A stretch of 64,000 nucleotides of DNA from Flavivirga eckloniae (GTDB taxonomy: Bacteria; Bacteroidota; Bacteroidia; Flavobacteriales; Flavobacteriaceae): contig NZ_CP025791.1 of NCBI RefSeq assembly GCF_002886045.1, positions 2,991,001 to 3,055,000 on the forward strand, given 5' to 3'. The first letter of the stretch is position 1. Each line of letters begins with the position of its first letter. Shown here piece after piece: positions 24,367 to 33,734 of this stretch. The notes beneath the pieces are model-generated. The model was not told the DNA's origin, made no database searches, and saw only the letters and a list, made by a program, of their open reading frames with translations. The position numbers were made by a program, and so were the translations under genes.

Positions 24367-24969
24367 TTGAGCTCTTCTAAAATAGAACATTTACTAAATT
24401 ATTTTGAAAACTATTGGGCAATAGAAAGTTCAACGGTTAAAATACTAGATGAATGTGTAACGGAAAGAAAACTTAAGAGAAAGGAAAGCATCTTAACAGA
24501 AGGAGAGCATTGTAATCACTTAACTTTTGTCGTAAAAGGAATTTTAAAGACGTATCACATTGACAAAAAAGGAAACCAACACAATCTTCAATTTGCTTCC
24601 AACAGTAAATGGTTAACCGATTTTAATAGTTTATATAATAATATCCCTAGCGGACTTTATATTCAGGCTATAGAGCCTTCTATCATTCTGCAAATAAAAA
24701 AAGAAGACCTTTTTCATTTATATGACAACTCTCCTCTTTTTGATAGAAATATGAGGATTGTGACGGAGGAAGCCTTTATCGAGCAACAAGAAAGAGTTTT
24801 ACAGCATATAAGTTCCACAGCACATGAAAGATACCTCTACTTTCTTAAAAGATATCCAAATTTATCAAACCGCATTTCAAATGTACAAATTGCTTCATAC
24901 ATTGGTGTAACACCTGAATTTTTAAGCACGATACGAAAGAAAATAGCCGTTGAAAGGTCATTTTCTTAA
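24367..24969 (+). CDS. Crp/Fnr-family regulator with cyclic-nucleotide-binding domain
   Basis: 200 residues read from a TTG codon; no ATG is available nearby. The N-terminal cNMP-binding fold is visible (ESILTEGEHCNHLTFVVKGILKTYHID, residues 40-66, then the PSGLYIQAIEPSIILQI strand). The C-terminal helix-turn-helix is ISNVQIASYIGVTPEFLSTIRKKI. The nucleotide-binding pocket lacks a clear Arg-Ser pair, as in many Bacteroidota paralogues that do not bind cAMP. The gene after it encodes a lipoprotein with an alpha/beta-barrel domain and may be its target. Confidence 0.85.
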   Translation: MSSSKIEHLLNYFENYWAIESSTVKILDECVTERKLKRKESILTEGEHCNHLTFVVKGILKTYHIDKKGNQHNLQFASNSKWLTDFNSLYNNIPSGLYIQAIEPSIILQIKKEDLFHLYDNSPLFDRNMRIVTEEAFIEQQERVLQHISSTAHERYLYFLKRYPNLSNRISNVQIASYIGVTPEFLSTIRKKIAVERSFS

Positions 24970-25030
24970 ACTATCTTATAGTTCTACTCAAAAAAGCCAA
25001 AGTAGATTTGCCAATAATAATTCAGAATAA

Positions 25031-25420
25031 ATGGAAAAAACGAATATCTCTAAGTTCATTATCGTAATAATTCTTTTTGCATTTATCAGTTCATGTACAA
25101 CTAAAACAAATAATTCAAAAATGATAGTAGAAATCACGACTTACAAAGCAGCAGAAAATGTAACGCACGAAGAAATTTTATTGGCTTCAAAAGCATTTAA
25201 CAAAAATTACTGCTCTAAATGTACAGGTTTGATTAGTCGACAATTTTTAAAAACGGAAGACGGTTACATGGATATTTTCGTTTGGAAAAGTAAAGAAGAT
25301 GTTGAGCGGGTTCAAAAAACATTTATGCAGGACGAAAATGCAATGAACTTTGCAAACTTGACAGATTCAAGTAGCTTAACAATGAAAAACTATGAGGTGA
25401 TTGAGTCCGTTGAATTTTAA
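25031..25420 (+). CDS. Lipoprotein with dimeric alpha/beta-barrel-like domain
   Basis: 129 residues. Lipoprotein leader with ILFAFISSC (Cys near 23). From the internal Met 35 (MIVEITTYKAAENVTHEE) onward it looks like a small stand-alone barrel of the antibiotic-monooxygenase type, with YMDIFVWKSKEDVERV near 78-93. NYCSKCTGL holds a Cys-x2-Cys. Like the VOC and NTF2 genes upstream, a normally cytosolic domain carries a secretion leader. It is the last gene of the plus-strand accessory block; 25421-25625 has no supported gene. Confidence 0.72.
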   Translation: MEKTNISKFIIVIILFAFISSCTTKTNNSKMIVEITTYKAAENVTHEEILLASKAFNKNYCSKCTGLISRQFLKTEDGYMDIFVWKSKEDVERVQKTFMQDENAMNFANLTDSSSLTMKNYEVIESVEF

Positions 25421-25625
25421 ACTACAATGAGAATAGAAAAACGAAGATGGTTTTGATTTGTTGGGAAACTTATATTATCAAGGTTTTAACAAAGCAATAA
25501 TGGAAAACAAATTAATTTTGTTACATCTATAACCGAAGCTTTAAACGTATTGACAAACTAATGCGCGTTAACAAAACCAAATCTATTTAAAGGAGAATAA
25601 AAAGACCTGTTGAAAGTGTCAATTT

Positions 25626-26207
25626 TTAGATATTTTCTTTGCTAATCCATTTTCCAATATCAGGAGCTTTATAATGTTTCATTTTGTTAAGTAAATCATC
25701 AATATTATCGCTTACCAAAACCATTTGTTTATTAGTTTCTTTTAAAAGCCCATTCTTTACCATGGTATCTAATAAGCTTATAAGTGCATCGTAATAACCG
25801 TTAATATTTAGTATGCCAATGGGTTTATTATGAAGCCCCAGTTGCCCCCAGGTTAACATTTCAAAAAGCTCATCCAGTGTTCCGAATCCTCCCGGTAATG
25901 TAATAACCCCATCGCATAAGTCATTCATTTTGGTTTTTCTTTCGTGCATGGTATCCACTAAAATCAATTCGCTAAGCCCTTCGTGAGCCAGCTCTTTTTC
26001 TTTTAAAAAGTTTGGCAGAACCCCAACAACTTTGCCATTTTCTTCTAGAGCTCCATCTGCAATGGCTCCCATGAGCCCAACTTTAGCGCCACCATAAACC
26101 AATGCTATATTTTCTTTAGCTAATGTCTTACCTAGTTGTTTAGCCTTAACTTCAAAAATGGAGTCGTTACCAAAGCTGGAACCACAAAAAACAGCAATCC
26201 TATTCAT
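25626..26207 (-). CDS. LOG-family protein (cytokinin riboside 5'-monophosphate phosphoribohydrolase type, TIGR00730)
   Basis: 193 residues with the LOG signature: ALVYGGAKVGLMGAIADGAL near 35-54 and PGGFGTLDELFEMLTWGQLG near 105-124 (PGGxGTxxE). It hydrolyses purine nucleoside monophosphates at the N-glycosidic bond in characterised members; in bacteria the role may be nucleotide clean-up. Its start overlaps the end of the TPR gene by 8 bases, so they are co-transcribed. Length is normal. Confidence 0.93.
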   Translation of the reverse strand: MNRIAVFCGSSFGNDSIFEVKAKQLGKTLAKENIALVYGGAKVGLMGAIADGALEENGKVVGVLPNFLKEKELAHEGLSELILVDTMHERKTKMNDLCDGVITLPGGFGTLDELFEMLTWGQLGLHNKPIGILNINGYYDALISLLDTMVKNGLLKETNKQMVLVSDNIDDLLNKMKHYKAPDIGKWISKENI

Positions 26208-28317
26208 TTAAATAAACTATATTCTCTTTTTTTAATTCCTCCAATAATTTATTTATTTTAATACTATCAACTGAAACTAAATCAAATTCGCCTAGTTCTT
26301 TAGCTATATTAATTCGCATGTTCAAATTATAGATTTTATTAACTTTTACTTTATTTAATTCACGTTCTTTTATTACTTTATTTATATCAATAAATGCCTT
26401 TTTAAACTGACCATTTTTAAAATATAAATTAGCTCTTTCTTCAAGTATTGTAGTATGAGATATTACACTTAATTTTTTTTCGGCTAGGGTATTACATTTA
26501 TTCAGATCCTCGATTGCTAGCGTTAGATTATCCATGTGTTTATAAAAATATGCTCTTTCCCAATAAGCACTGAAATTGTTAGAATCTAATTGTATTGCAG
26601 TTGAAAAATCTCTTAAAGAATTATATATGTTTTCGCCTTTTTGGTAATAATTACCTCGTTTATAGATCGACCCTCTGGTAGTAAAATAAGTAGGGTTTTT
26701 TGAATCGATTGAAATGGCTTTATTTATATATTCGTATGCTAAACTAAGACTTAAGTTTGAATGCGGAGCTCTATGAATATAAATATTGGATATTTTATAA
26801 TATATATGCGCTTTACCCTTCTTATCTTCCCTTAGAAAAAGAGCTTGAAGATAGTGGTCTTTTATTTTTTCTATTTGATCATTTATTTTTTCTGAATCAG
26901 AATTTCTTTGATATTTACTCATTTTAGAGCTTAGAATATTTGCAATCGAATAATGGCAATACCAGTTTTTTGGATTTATCCGAATAGCTTCGTTCAATAA
27001 TGATAATGCTTCTTCAAATAAATCTAGATCTGCATTTATATTAGCAAGTTCAATCAAATCATAACTATTTACATTGTCTTTTAATTTGCAAGCAATTTGA
27101 TAATATTCTTTTGCTAAGGTTAAAAAACTATCTCTTTTTCCTTCTTCTCTACCCAATAGTTTAAAATTGGTATACTTTCCTTTATAGGCTCTACCTAATA
27201 AATAATATACATTGCTATTTGTTGAATCTAATTTTAATGCTTGGTTGAGTGTTTTAATTGATTTCTCATACTCATTCATTTTGTTATGGCATATGCCGGA
27301 ATATTCTAAAAGTTTTCCATTAGTTTCCAAATATGTTACTTTTTTAAGGTAATTGAGAGTGTTCTTGTAATCATTTTGACTAAATTTAGACATACCGGCT
27401 ATAGAAAAAATAATATCATCGATATCTCTTGTTAACTCTCCAGATTTTAAGTCATCTAATTCCTTAATTTGTTGCATGTCAGTATCACCTATTTTCTTCG
27501 AATTTTCTAAATAAGGATTATTTAAATCAGTAAGTAAATATTTAATTCTAACTTTAATAGGACCGTCACAACTTTCGTCATAATCGCCCCAAATAATTAA
27601 GTCGGCATTATGATAGTTTGCTATTCTTTGAGCTTCAGTATTGGTATAAACACACTCATTATGTCGAAGTAGATTAAAGTTTATATTTAAAGAATTTTTA
27701 TCTATTAAGCTTTTATATTTTTCAAGAAGTTTTTTTTCATAATTTGTATCCTCAACATTACAATTTTTATCTGGATGAAATGGAAGTATTAATACCTTAA
27801 ATGATTGACTTTTCTCAGTAAACACTTTATCCCTTCCTACTAATTTGTTAACTTTATCTCTAGGTATAAGCAATAAAACTGTAGAACATAAAATAAACAA
27901 AATCAGCGAAATTTCTTTAATACCTATTTCTAATTTTGGTTGGATAATTAAATTTATATAATTGATTTTGCCACTAAAATTATCTGATTTGTTTACAATG
28001 GGTTGATTCTTATAAAATGAAAAAAGAATTAAAAACCCTATAAAAACAATCAGTCCTAAGTTGATTTTTAAAGTTAATTCGCAAGCTTTTAAAAGCCAAA
28101 TAGAAAATAACTGAGCAGAGTAATATTGCCATGAATTATTTGGATAACTATTCTTTACATTTTCAATAAGCTTATTAATTTCCTCTTCTGTTGATATAGC
28201 ACCTAATTGAGTAATACAAAATATTATCAACACATATAATATAGTATAAAGTGACTTTTTTCTAAACACATATGAAGTGAATTTATCCCACAATGTTTTA
28301 AAATAATAATTTGTCAT
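26200..28317 (-). CDS. Membrane-anchored TPR-repeat protein with TolB-like N-terminal module
   Basis: 705 residues. N-terminal membrane segments lie near residues 22-40, 75-100 and 135-153. Then a soluble module with SFKVLILPFHP and AQRIANYHNADLIIWGDYDES (near 240-260) resembles the TolB-like N-domain found in TPR proteins of Bacteroidota signalling systems. From residue 310 at least eight TPR-type repeats follow (for example EYEKSIKTLNQALKLDSTNSN and FEEALSLLNEAIRINPKNW). It probably works as a scaffold at the inner membrane. It starts a two-gene unit with the LOG gene. Confidence 0.8.
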   Translation of the reverse strand: MTNYYFKTLWDKFTSYVFRKKSLYTILYVLIIFCITQLGAISTEEEINKLIENVKNSYPNNSWQYYSAQLFSIWLLKACELTLKINLGLIVFIGFLILFSFYKNQPIVNKSDNFSGKINYINLIIQPKLEIGIKEISLILFILCSTVLLLIPRDKVNKLVGRDKVFTEKSQSFKVLILPFHPDKNCNVEDTNYEKKLLEKYKSLIDKNSLNINFNLLRHNECVYTNTEAQRIANYHNADLIIWGDYDESCDGPIKVRIKYLLTDLNNPYLENSKKIGDTDMQQIKELDDLKSGELTRDIDDIIFSIAGMSKFSQNDYKNTLNYLKKVTYLETNGKLLEYSGICHNKMNEYEKSIKTLNQALKLDSTNSNVYYLLGRAYKGKYTNFKLLGREEGKRDSFLTLAKEYYQIACKLKDNVNSYDLIELANINADLDLFEEALSLLNEAIRINPKNWYCHYSIANILSSKMSKYQRNSDSEKINDQIEKIKDHYLQALFLREDKKGKAHIYYKISNIYIHRAPHSNLSLSLAYEYINKAISIDSKNPTYFTTRGSIYKRGNYYQKGENIYNSLRDFSTAIQLDSNNFSAYWERAYFYKHMDNLTLAIEDLNKCNTLAEKKLSVISHTTILEERANLYFKNGQFKKAFIDINKVIKERELNKVKVNKIYNLNMRINIAKELGEFDLVSVDSIKINKLLEELKKENIVYLNE

Positions 28318-28433
28318 TTAATTTATTATTTAGGAGAGGACTATTGATAAGACATAGCTATGTTATATACGCAAAATAAACTTAATAATTCAAAACGAAA
28401 AGACACTTTTTTCAAAATGTAAAAGAGTAAAAA

Positions 28434-30263
28434 CTACTTCTTATTATTCTTTTTATCCACATCCGCCATCATCCCTTTAGGGTCAATTTGAACACTTTTA
28501 ACGGCTTTTGAAGCTTCGAAAGCATACTCAGGGTATGCCCAGGCCCAATCGGCTATTATAGTAGCCGAGGTTGGCTTTTCACCTCGCATCATTTGCAGCG
28601 GGATATAAAAATCTTCAGTAGTATCATCTGTATAAGTTACAGTTACATCTATAGGCATTGGCATTAAGCCTATGCGCTCTAAAGTGATGGTTTTGTCTTC
28701 AACACTTTTCACCCCGTAATCAATAGTATTGGTTGTTTGTGCAAAATCTGTTAAATACCAGTCTAGTTCTAAACCAGATACTTTTTCTGCAGACCTAATA
28801 ATACTGTTAGGTGTTGGGTGTTTAAAAGCAAAATCGTTAAAATATTTTTTTATGGTTTTCTTTAGGTTGTCTTCGCCAATAACATAACCCAATTGTGCCA
28901 TAAACACAGCACCTTTACTGTATGCAGAAATACCATACCCCATGTTTGAATGATAACGGTCGGCATGGGTTGTAAGTGGTTGTTCTTTACCAGAACTAGC
29001 TAAATACATATAATTCCCATAAGCACTGGCAACAGGATTCTTTCTATTATGACCCATAATATCATTTTCAGCTAATTCGCTTATATAAGTCGTAAACCCT
29101 TCGTCCATCCATTCATGCTTTGCTTCGTTAGTGGCTAACAAAAACTGAAACCAAGTATGTGCCATTTCGTGAGCTGTAACACCAAATAAACTTCCAAAAC
29201 TACGGTTACCCGTTATTAGTGTGCACATGGCATATTCCATACCACCATCACCTCCTTGAATAACAGAGTATTGCTTATAAGGGTATTTACCAATACGCTT
29301 ACTAAAATATTGCATTAATTCTACCGTTTTAGGTTGCAATTTTTTCCAGTTTTCCAGTTTATCGGCGGCTAAAGTGTTTTTATAGTAGAAGTGTAATAGT
29401 GGACCGTCCGGAACCTGAATGGTATCGTGAATATAATCTGGGTCTGCAGCCCATGTAAAGTCATGTACTTTAGGCGCTACAAAGTGCCAGGTTTTTTTAC
29501 CGTTTTTAGCTGATTCATTTGGATTTTGCAAGTAACCCGAACCACCAACAACATAATTTTCGTCAATGGTTAGTTTTACGTCAAAATCTCCCCAAACACC
29601 ATGAAACTCACGGCCAATATAAGGATCGGCGTGCCATCCTTCAAAATCGTATTCTGCCATTTTTGGATACCATTGTGGCATAGAAAGCGCTACACCTTCC
29701 CTATTATTTCTACCTGAACGACGTATTTGTAACGGAACCTGAGCATCGTAAACCATAGTAAATGTTACACTTTCTCCCGGTTGTATAGGTTTTGCCAGAT
29801 CAACTTCTAAAATAGTACCAACGGTTTCGTGTTTTAAGGCGGTACCATTTTGTTTTAATGAGTGTACTTTTATAAAACCAATTTCGTTAGGCTTTAATTT
29901 GCTAATTCTGCTACCAACCCTCGAATCTGGGTCTGCTATAGTACGAGAACGAACATCCATTTCGCTTCCCGGTTGAAAAGCGTTAAAGTATAAATGGTAG
30001 TATACCCGGTTTAAAACATCTGGCGAGTTATTGGTATACACTAATGTTTGATTTCCTTTGTATTGATAGGTGTTTACATCCATATCAATTTCCATTTTAT
30101 AATCTACATGTTGTTGCCAATAAGCGGTTTTTGATACAGATTGTTCGGCTTTAGCTTGTGGTGTAGTAATTTTTTCAGGTGTTTTTTGTGTGGTCACGTT
30201 TTTTGAACCACCACAAGACATAAACACACTGATGCTTAAAACAGAAATGAGGAATCGTTTCAT
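28434..30263 (-). CDS. M1-family zinc metallopeptidase lipoprotein
   Basis: 609 residues with lipobox MSCGGS after a short leader. Aminopeptidase-N-like enzyme: the exopeptidase motif GGMEYA (in place of GAMEN) near 313; zinc motif HEMAHTW near 333-339 with the third ligand Glu in DEGFTTYISELAE 18 residues later; and a downstream Tyr in GYGISAYSKG for transition-state stabilisation. The N-terminal beta domain (MDVNTYQYKGNQTLVY) is typical. Location: periplasm or outer-membrane surface. It is separated from the S8 peptidase upstream by a terminator. Confidence 0.95.
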   Translation of the reverse strand: MKRFLISVLSISVFMSCGGSKNVTTQKTPEKITTPQAKAEQSVSKTAYWQQHVDYKMEIDMDVNTYQYKGNQTLVYTNNSPDVLNRVYYHLYFNAFQPGSEMDVRSRTIADPDSRVGSRISKLKPNEIGFIKVHSLKQNGTALKHETVGTILEVDLAKPIQPGESVTFTMVYDAQVPLQIRRSGRNNREGVALSMPQWYPKMAEYDFEGWHADPYIGREFHGVWGDFDVKLTIDENYVVGGSGYLQNPNESAKNGKKTWHFVAPKVHDFTWAADPDYIHDTIQVPDGPLLHFYYKNTLAADKLENWKKLQPKTVELMQYFSKRIGKYPYKQYSVIQGGDGGMEYAMCTLITGNRSFGSLFGVTAHEMAHTWFQFLLATNEAKHEWMDEGFTTYISELAENDIMGHNRKNPVASAYGNYMYLASSGKEQPLTTHADRYHSNMGYGISAYSKGAVFMAQLGYVIGEDNLKKTIKKYFNDFAFKHPTPNSIIRSAEKVSGLELDWYLTDFAQTTNTIDYGVKSVEDKTITLERIGLMPMPIDVTVTYTDDTTEDFYIPLQMMRGEKPTSATIIADWAWAYPEYAFEASKAVKSVQIDPKGMMADVDKKNNKK

Positions 30264-30289
30264 TGTGAAATAAAAGGTTTTAAAAAAGA

Positions 30290-30363
30290 AAGCTGCCTGA
30301 AAAGAACTTTGGTGTCTTATTCGAGCGCGCTCGATGTGACATTTCTACTCTGTCAGGCAGCTT
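30290..30363 (-). terminator. Long hairpin between S8 and M1 peptidase genes
   Basis: AAGCTGCCTGA (30290-30300) and TCAGGCAGCTT (30353-30363) are perfect complements. A nested 14-base palindrome TCGAGCGCGCTCGA sits at 30321-30334. Read on the minus strand it is followed by TTCTTTTTTAAAA, so it can end S8 peptidase transcripts. The inner GAGCGCGCTCGATGTGACATT words look like a flavobacterial dispersed repeat captured in the loop. Confidence 0.75.
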
Positions 30364-30384
30364 CTTTTATATTCGTTAAAAATA

Positions 30385-31992
30385 TTACTTAGACATTTTA
30401 GACGCCAGAATTAATGCATTATATGCATTAACCATTTTAGACGACTTAGTTAAATCGGCAAAAGGTCTTACATCGTCGGTATTTCCACCAACAATTACCT
30501 TTGTTTTTACAGTTAAACCAGAATCCATAAGGATTTGTTTTACCTGAGCGGCACTTAATTTAGGATAGTAAGAACGAATTAAGGCAGCAACACCAGCAAC
30601 AGCTGGAGCAGCCATAGACGTACCTCCTTTGGTTTTGTATTCGTTTTCTGGTGTTGTAGAATATACTTTGGCACCCGGTGCAAAAACATCTACATTTTGC
30701 TTTCCGTAGTTAGAAAAACCAGCAACTAATCCAGAACCGTATTTTGGAGCCAGTGCTCCTACTCTTATGTATGTATCTGAAACTTCTTCACCATTTATGT
30801 TGTCATCTGGGAAATTAGGTTCCGTATCTACATCTTTACTATCGTTTCCAGCAGCATGAACAAAAAGCACATCTTTTTTTCCTGCATATGCTATGGCATC
30901 GCGTACCCAATCACTATGTGGTGAGAAGCTTTTACCAAAACTACCGTTTATAATTTTAGCACCATTATCTACAGCATATCTAATAGCTAGAGCAACGTCT
31001 TTATCATATTCATCTCCATTTGGTACCGCTCTTATACTCATAATAGCCACATTATTGGCTACACCGTTGGCACCTTTACCGTTATTGCGTTCTGCCGCAA
31101 TAATACCTGCTACGTGTGTACCATGACTTTCAGATTTTTTAACCGGTTTTACATTACCGTTACCATAAGATTTGGCAGACAGATCGTCTGGATCGTCACC
31201 AGTAACACGTCCTTTAAATGTTTTATTTAGGTTGTAATTTAATCGTTCATTAATACTTTTTACGCCATTAGAGATTTCTTCTTTAGCCTCTGCCATAGAT
31301 TCCATGCCATTGCTAAACATATATTGAGCTACTTGTTTAGCCTGTTTAAGAGTAGGGTCTTCTGTTTTAATGGCAATAACCTCTTCTTTAGTATAATCTT
31401 TTTTACCTAAGTGCTTAGATAAAGCTTCATCTGCAGATTTTATTTGCTCGTATATCTGGTCGTAGTTTCCTTTATAACCAGAGTATTTATTATATTCTTT
31501 ATCATACTCGGTTTGTGCTCTGTTATAATCTGGATGACTGGTATCTCCCTTGGCTAAAATTCTAACAAACTCTAATTGTTCGTCATATCCATCACCTAAA
31601 AAGTTCCAACCATGGATATCATCAACATAACCATTATTATCATCATCCTTTCCATTATTTGGAACCTCTTTCGTGTTAGTCCATAATACATCGTCTAAAT
31701 CTTCATGATCTATATCAATGCCCGAATCAATAACAGCAACAATAACTTTTTTGCCTTTTTTGTTTTTAATAATTTCAGTGTAAGCTTTGTCAACACTCAT
31801 TCCTGGAATGGTATCTTTTACTAAATCCAAATGCCCCCAGTTGTGCTTTTCTGCCTCGGTTAATTCTGAAACTTTTAATGGCGTATTATCGATATTTTCG
31901 ATTGGAGTTGATAGGATTGTTGCTGTACCACCACACCCCGAAATTAATATCGCCGCAAAAGCAGAAGCTGTTATTGTCTTAATTGTTCTCAT
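30385..31992 (-). CDS. S8 (subtilisin-like) serine protease lipoprotein
   Basis: 535 residues with lipobox ISGCGGT at residue about 20. The catalytic triad is visible: Asp in VIDSGIDIDHED (near 89), His in ESHGTHVAGII (near 292), Ser in GGTSMAAPAVAG (near 459), plus the oxyanion Asn region HAAGNDS (near 383). The Asp-His spacing of some 200 residues is much greater than in subtilisin because of a Lys/Glu-rich helical insertion (about 125-270) in between. Such insertions occur in Bacteroidota surface subtilases. Probably secreted and membrane-anchored, for protein turnover. Confidence 0.95.
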   Translation of the reverse strand: MRTIKTITASAFAAILISGCGGTATILSTPIENIDNTPLKVSELTEAEKHNWGHLDLVKDTIPGMSVDKAYTEIIKNKKGKKVIVAVIDSGIDIDHEDLDDVLWTNTKEVPNNGKDDDNNGYVDDIHGWNFLGDGYDEQLEFVRILAKGDTSHPDYNRAQTEYDKEYNKYSGYKGNYDQIYEQIKSADEALSKHLGKKDYTKEEVIAIKTEDPTLKQAKQVAQYMFSNGMESMAEAKEEISNGVKSINERLNYNLNKTFKGRVTGDDPDDLSAKSYGNGNVKPVKKSESHGTHVAGIIAAERNNGKGANGVANNVAIMSIRAVPNGDEYDKDVALAIRYAVDNGAKIINGSFGKSFSPHSDWVRDAIAYAGKKDVLFVHAAGNDSKDVDTEPNFPDDNINGEEVSDTYIRVGALAPKYGSGLVAGFSNYGKQNVDVFAPGAKVYSTTPENEYKTKGGTSMAAPAVAGVAALIRSYYPKLSAAQVKQILMDSGLTVKTKVIVGGNTDDVRPFADLTKSSKMVNAYNALILASKMSK

Positions 31993-32038
31993 ACTTATAG
32001 TCTTTACGTTTTTTTGTAATTTTCGTCTTTAAATTTAT

Positions 32039-32899
32039 TTAGTTAAATATTTCTTCTGTTGTATACACGGTATCTAGTCTTACACCTTTTTCGGTTTTCT
32101 TTACCGTAATAATTTCATTATTCGCATCATGTTCTAAAAACAAATAGTAATTGTTATCTGCGGCGAGGTTAAGGAATTTTTCTTTTTCGTTGAGAGTTAG
32201 CAAGGGTCTGGTATCGTAGCCCATAATGTAGGGAAGAGGTAAATGTCCGGCGGTAGGCAATAAATCTGCCATAAAAGCAATGGTTTTGCCTTTGTATTTA
32301 ACAAGTGGTATCATTTGCTTATCGGTATGTCCGCTAGCAAAAAAGATATCGAAACCTAGTTCGGAATTGTTTTGTAGATCATTTTCTGGAAGTGATGTAA
32401 ATTTAAGCTGTCCACTTTCTTCCAAGGGGATAATGTTTTCTTTTAAAAAGGAAGCTTTTTCCCTTCTGTTTGGTTGTGTTGCCCACAACCAATGGTCCTT
32501 ATTGCTCCAAAAATGGGCGTTTTTAAAAGCGGGTTCGTAACCTGTTTTATTTGTGTTCCATTGCACGCTGCCTCCACAATGATCAAAATGTAAATGTGTT
32601 AAAAAAACATCGGTAATATCATCGCGATGAAACCCATGTGCTTTAAGCGAACCATCCAGTGTATGGTTGCCCCAAAGATGATAATAGCTAAAAAACTTTT
32701 CAGATTGTTTGTCACCCATACCATTATCTATCAATATCAGTCTATTACCGTCTTCTATGAGTAAACAACGGGTTGCAATATCAATCATATTATTGGCATC
32801 GGCAGGATTTGTTTTTTGCCACAGAGACTTAGGTACTACACCAAACATAGCACCACCATCTAGTTTAAGGTTTCCGGCATTTATGGGAAATAAGTTCAT
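32039..32899 (-). CDS. MBL-fold metallo-hydrolase
   Basis: 286 residues. The metal motif HLHFDHCGG (HxHxDH, near 101-109), preceded by DNGMGD; a further His in FASGHTDKQMIPL near 190; the late Asp strand IAFMADLLP and the C-terminal LFLEHD. The sequence layout is that of lactonase/quorum-quenching-like or AidC-type hydrolases in Bacteroidota. The substrate is unknown. No signal peptide, so cytosolic. Separated from the S8 gene by 47 bases and likely its own unit. Confidence 0.93.
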   Translation of the reverse strand: MNLFPINAGNLKLDGGAMFGVVPKSLWQKTNPADANNMIDIATRCLLIEDGNRLILIDNGMGDKQSEKFFSYYHLWGNHTLDGSLKAHGFHRDDITDVFLTHLHFDHCGGSVQWNTNKTGYEPAFKNAHFWSNKDHWLWATQPNRREKASFLKENIIPLEESGQLKFTSLPENDLQNNSELGFDIFFASGHTDKQMIPLVKYKGKTIAFMADLLPTAGHLPLPYIMGYDTRPLLTLNEKEKFLNLAADNNYYLFLEHDANNEIITVKKTEKGVRLDTVYTTEEIFN

Positions 32900-33022
32900 A
32901 GAAGGTAAAATTAAACAAATCGCAATAAAAACCGCGAATTGTTAAGAATTTATTAAGAAAAATTTTATAAAAATAACTAACGAGAGATAAAAGTTTTGTG
33001 TTAATTTTGGCGTTAAATTTAA

Positions 33023-33412
33023 TTGACATTTCTGTTGAAATCGTTTTTAGCCTATATTTTATTATTCTCTCTCGTTTTAAGGCCTGCTTATAATATAGGT
33101 TATGTAGCTTATTTTCAGTTAAATATCGACTATATTATTGAAACGTATTGCGTTAATAAAGAAAAGCCAGAATTGCAGTGTAATGGTAAATGTCATTTAG
33201 CAAGCCAACTAACAGTAAACCCGATTGAAAATACAGAGGACAACTCATATTTAGGTTCGATATTCGAAGCTTTTGTTCCTGTTTATTTACATAAAAACAA
33301 ATCCCATTTTATTTTAGAACAACCCATTGCTTTAGTTAAGCATAATTGGAATTATAATAATATGTTTTCTACGCCAGTAAGGGATATTTTGATTCCTCCC
33401 CCACAAGCTTAA
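33023..33412 (+). CDS. Small membrane protein with conserved CNGKCH motif
   Basis: 129 residues from a TTG codon (33023); another TTG at 33035 would also work and no ATG fits. One hydrophobic N-terminal helix (FLAYILLFSLVLRPAYNIGYVAYF), then ETYCVNKEKPELQCNGKCHLASQL around residues 41-63. The Cys-x9-Cys-x3-Cys-His arrangement suggests metal or thiol chemistry on the periplasmic side. Homologous proteins, as I remember, lie beside TonB-dependent receptors in Bacteroidota; here the next genes are such a receptor and a PepSY protein. No enzymatic function can be named. Confidence 0.7.
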   Translation: MTFLLKSFLAYILLFSLVLRPAYNIGYVAYFQLNIDYIIETYCVNKEKPELQCNGKCHLASQLTVNPIENTEDNSYLGSIFEAFVPVYLHKNKSHFILEQPIALVKHNWNYNNMFSTPVRDILIPPPQA

Positions 33413-33734
33413 TACTTCTTTTTAGATTTTACATACGGTTGTCTGGTTTTACCAGATGCAAATAGTTATGATCTATATCGTTAGATTATTCGTTTGATAT
33501 CGTATTGAGTGGTTGTGCGTCATGTTGAACTTGCTTTATTTGTCAAACAGTTTTTCGACAAAGAGGCTTTTCGATAGACCATGCTCACGGCGTGGTACTC
33601 GAAGTGCCATACCGAGCTCTGTATGATCTATTACGAATAATCAAATCAAACCTTATTACATATAACCTGTACGATTTCATGAATCGTAAGTGTGTTGGTT
33701 ATGTGTAATATTCAAAATATTAATAAAACTACAA
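33413..33734. other. 322-base intergenic region with a dispersed-repeat hairpin
   Basis: A large imperfect hairpin is formed by ATAGACCATGCTCACGG... and its partner ...GAGCTCTGTATGATCTAT (about 33572-33630). The GTCATGTTGAAC and GGCTTTTCGATAG words belong to the family of flavobacterial dispersed repeats. Downstream (33680-33734) is T-poor and holds the leader of the TonB receptor. No riboswitch was recognised. Confidence 0.45.

Noticed and set aside
33413-33734. Riboswitch (for example cobalamin) upstream of the TonB receptor
   Set aside because: No conserved riboswitch core could be identified; the main hairpin uses dispersed-repeat words.
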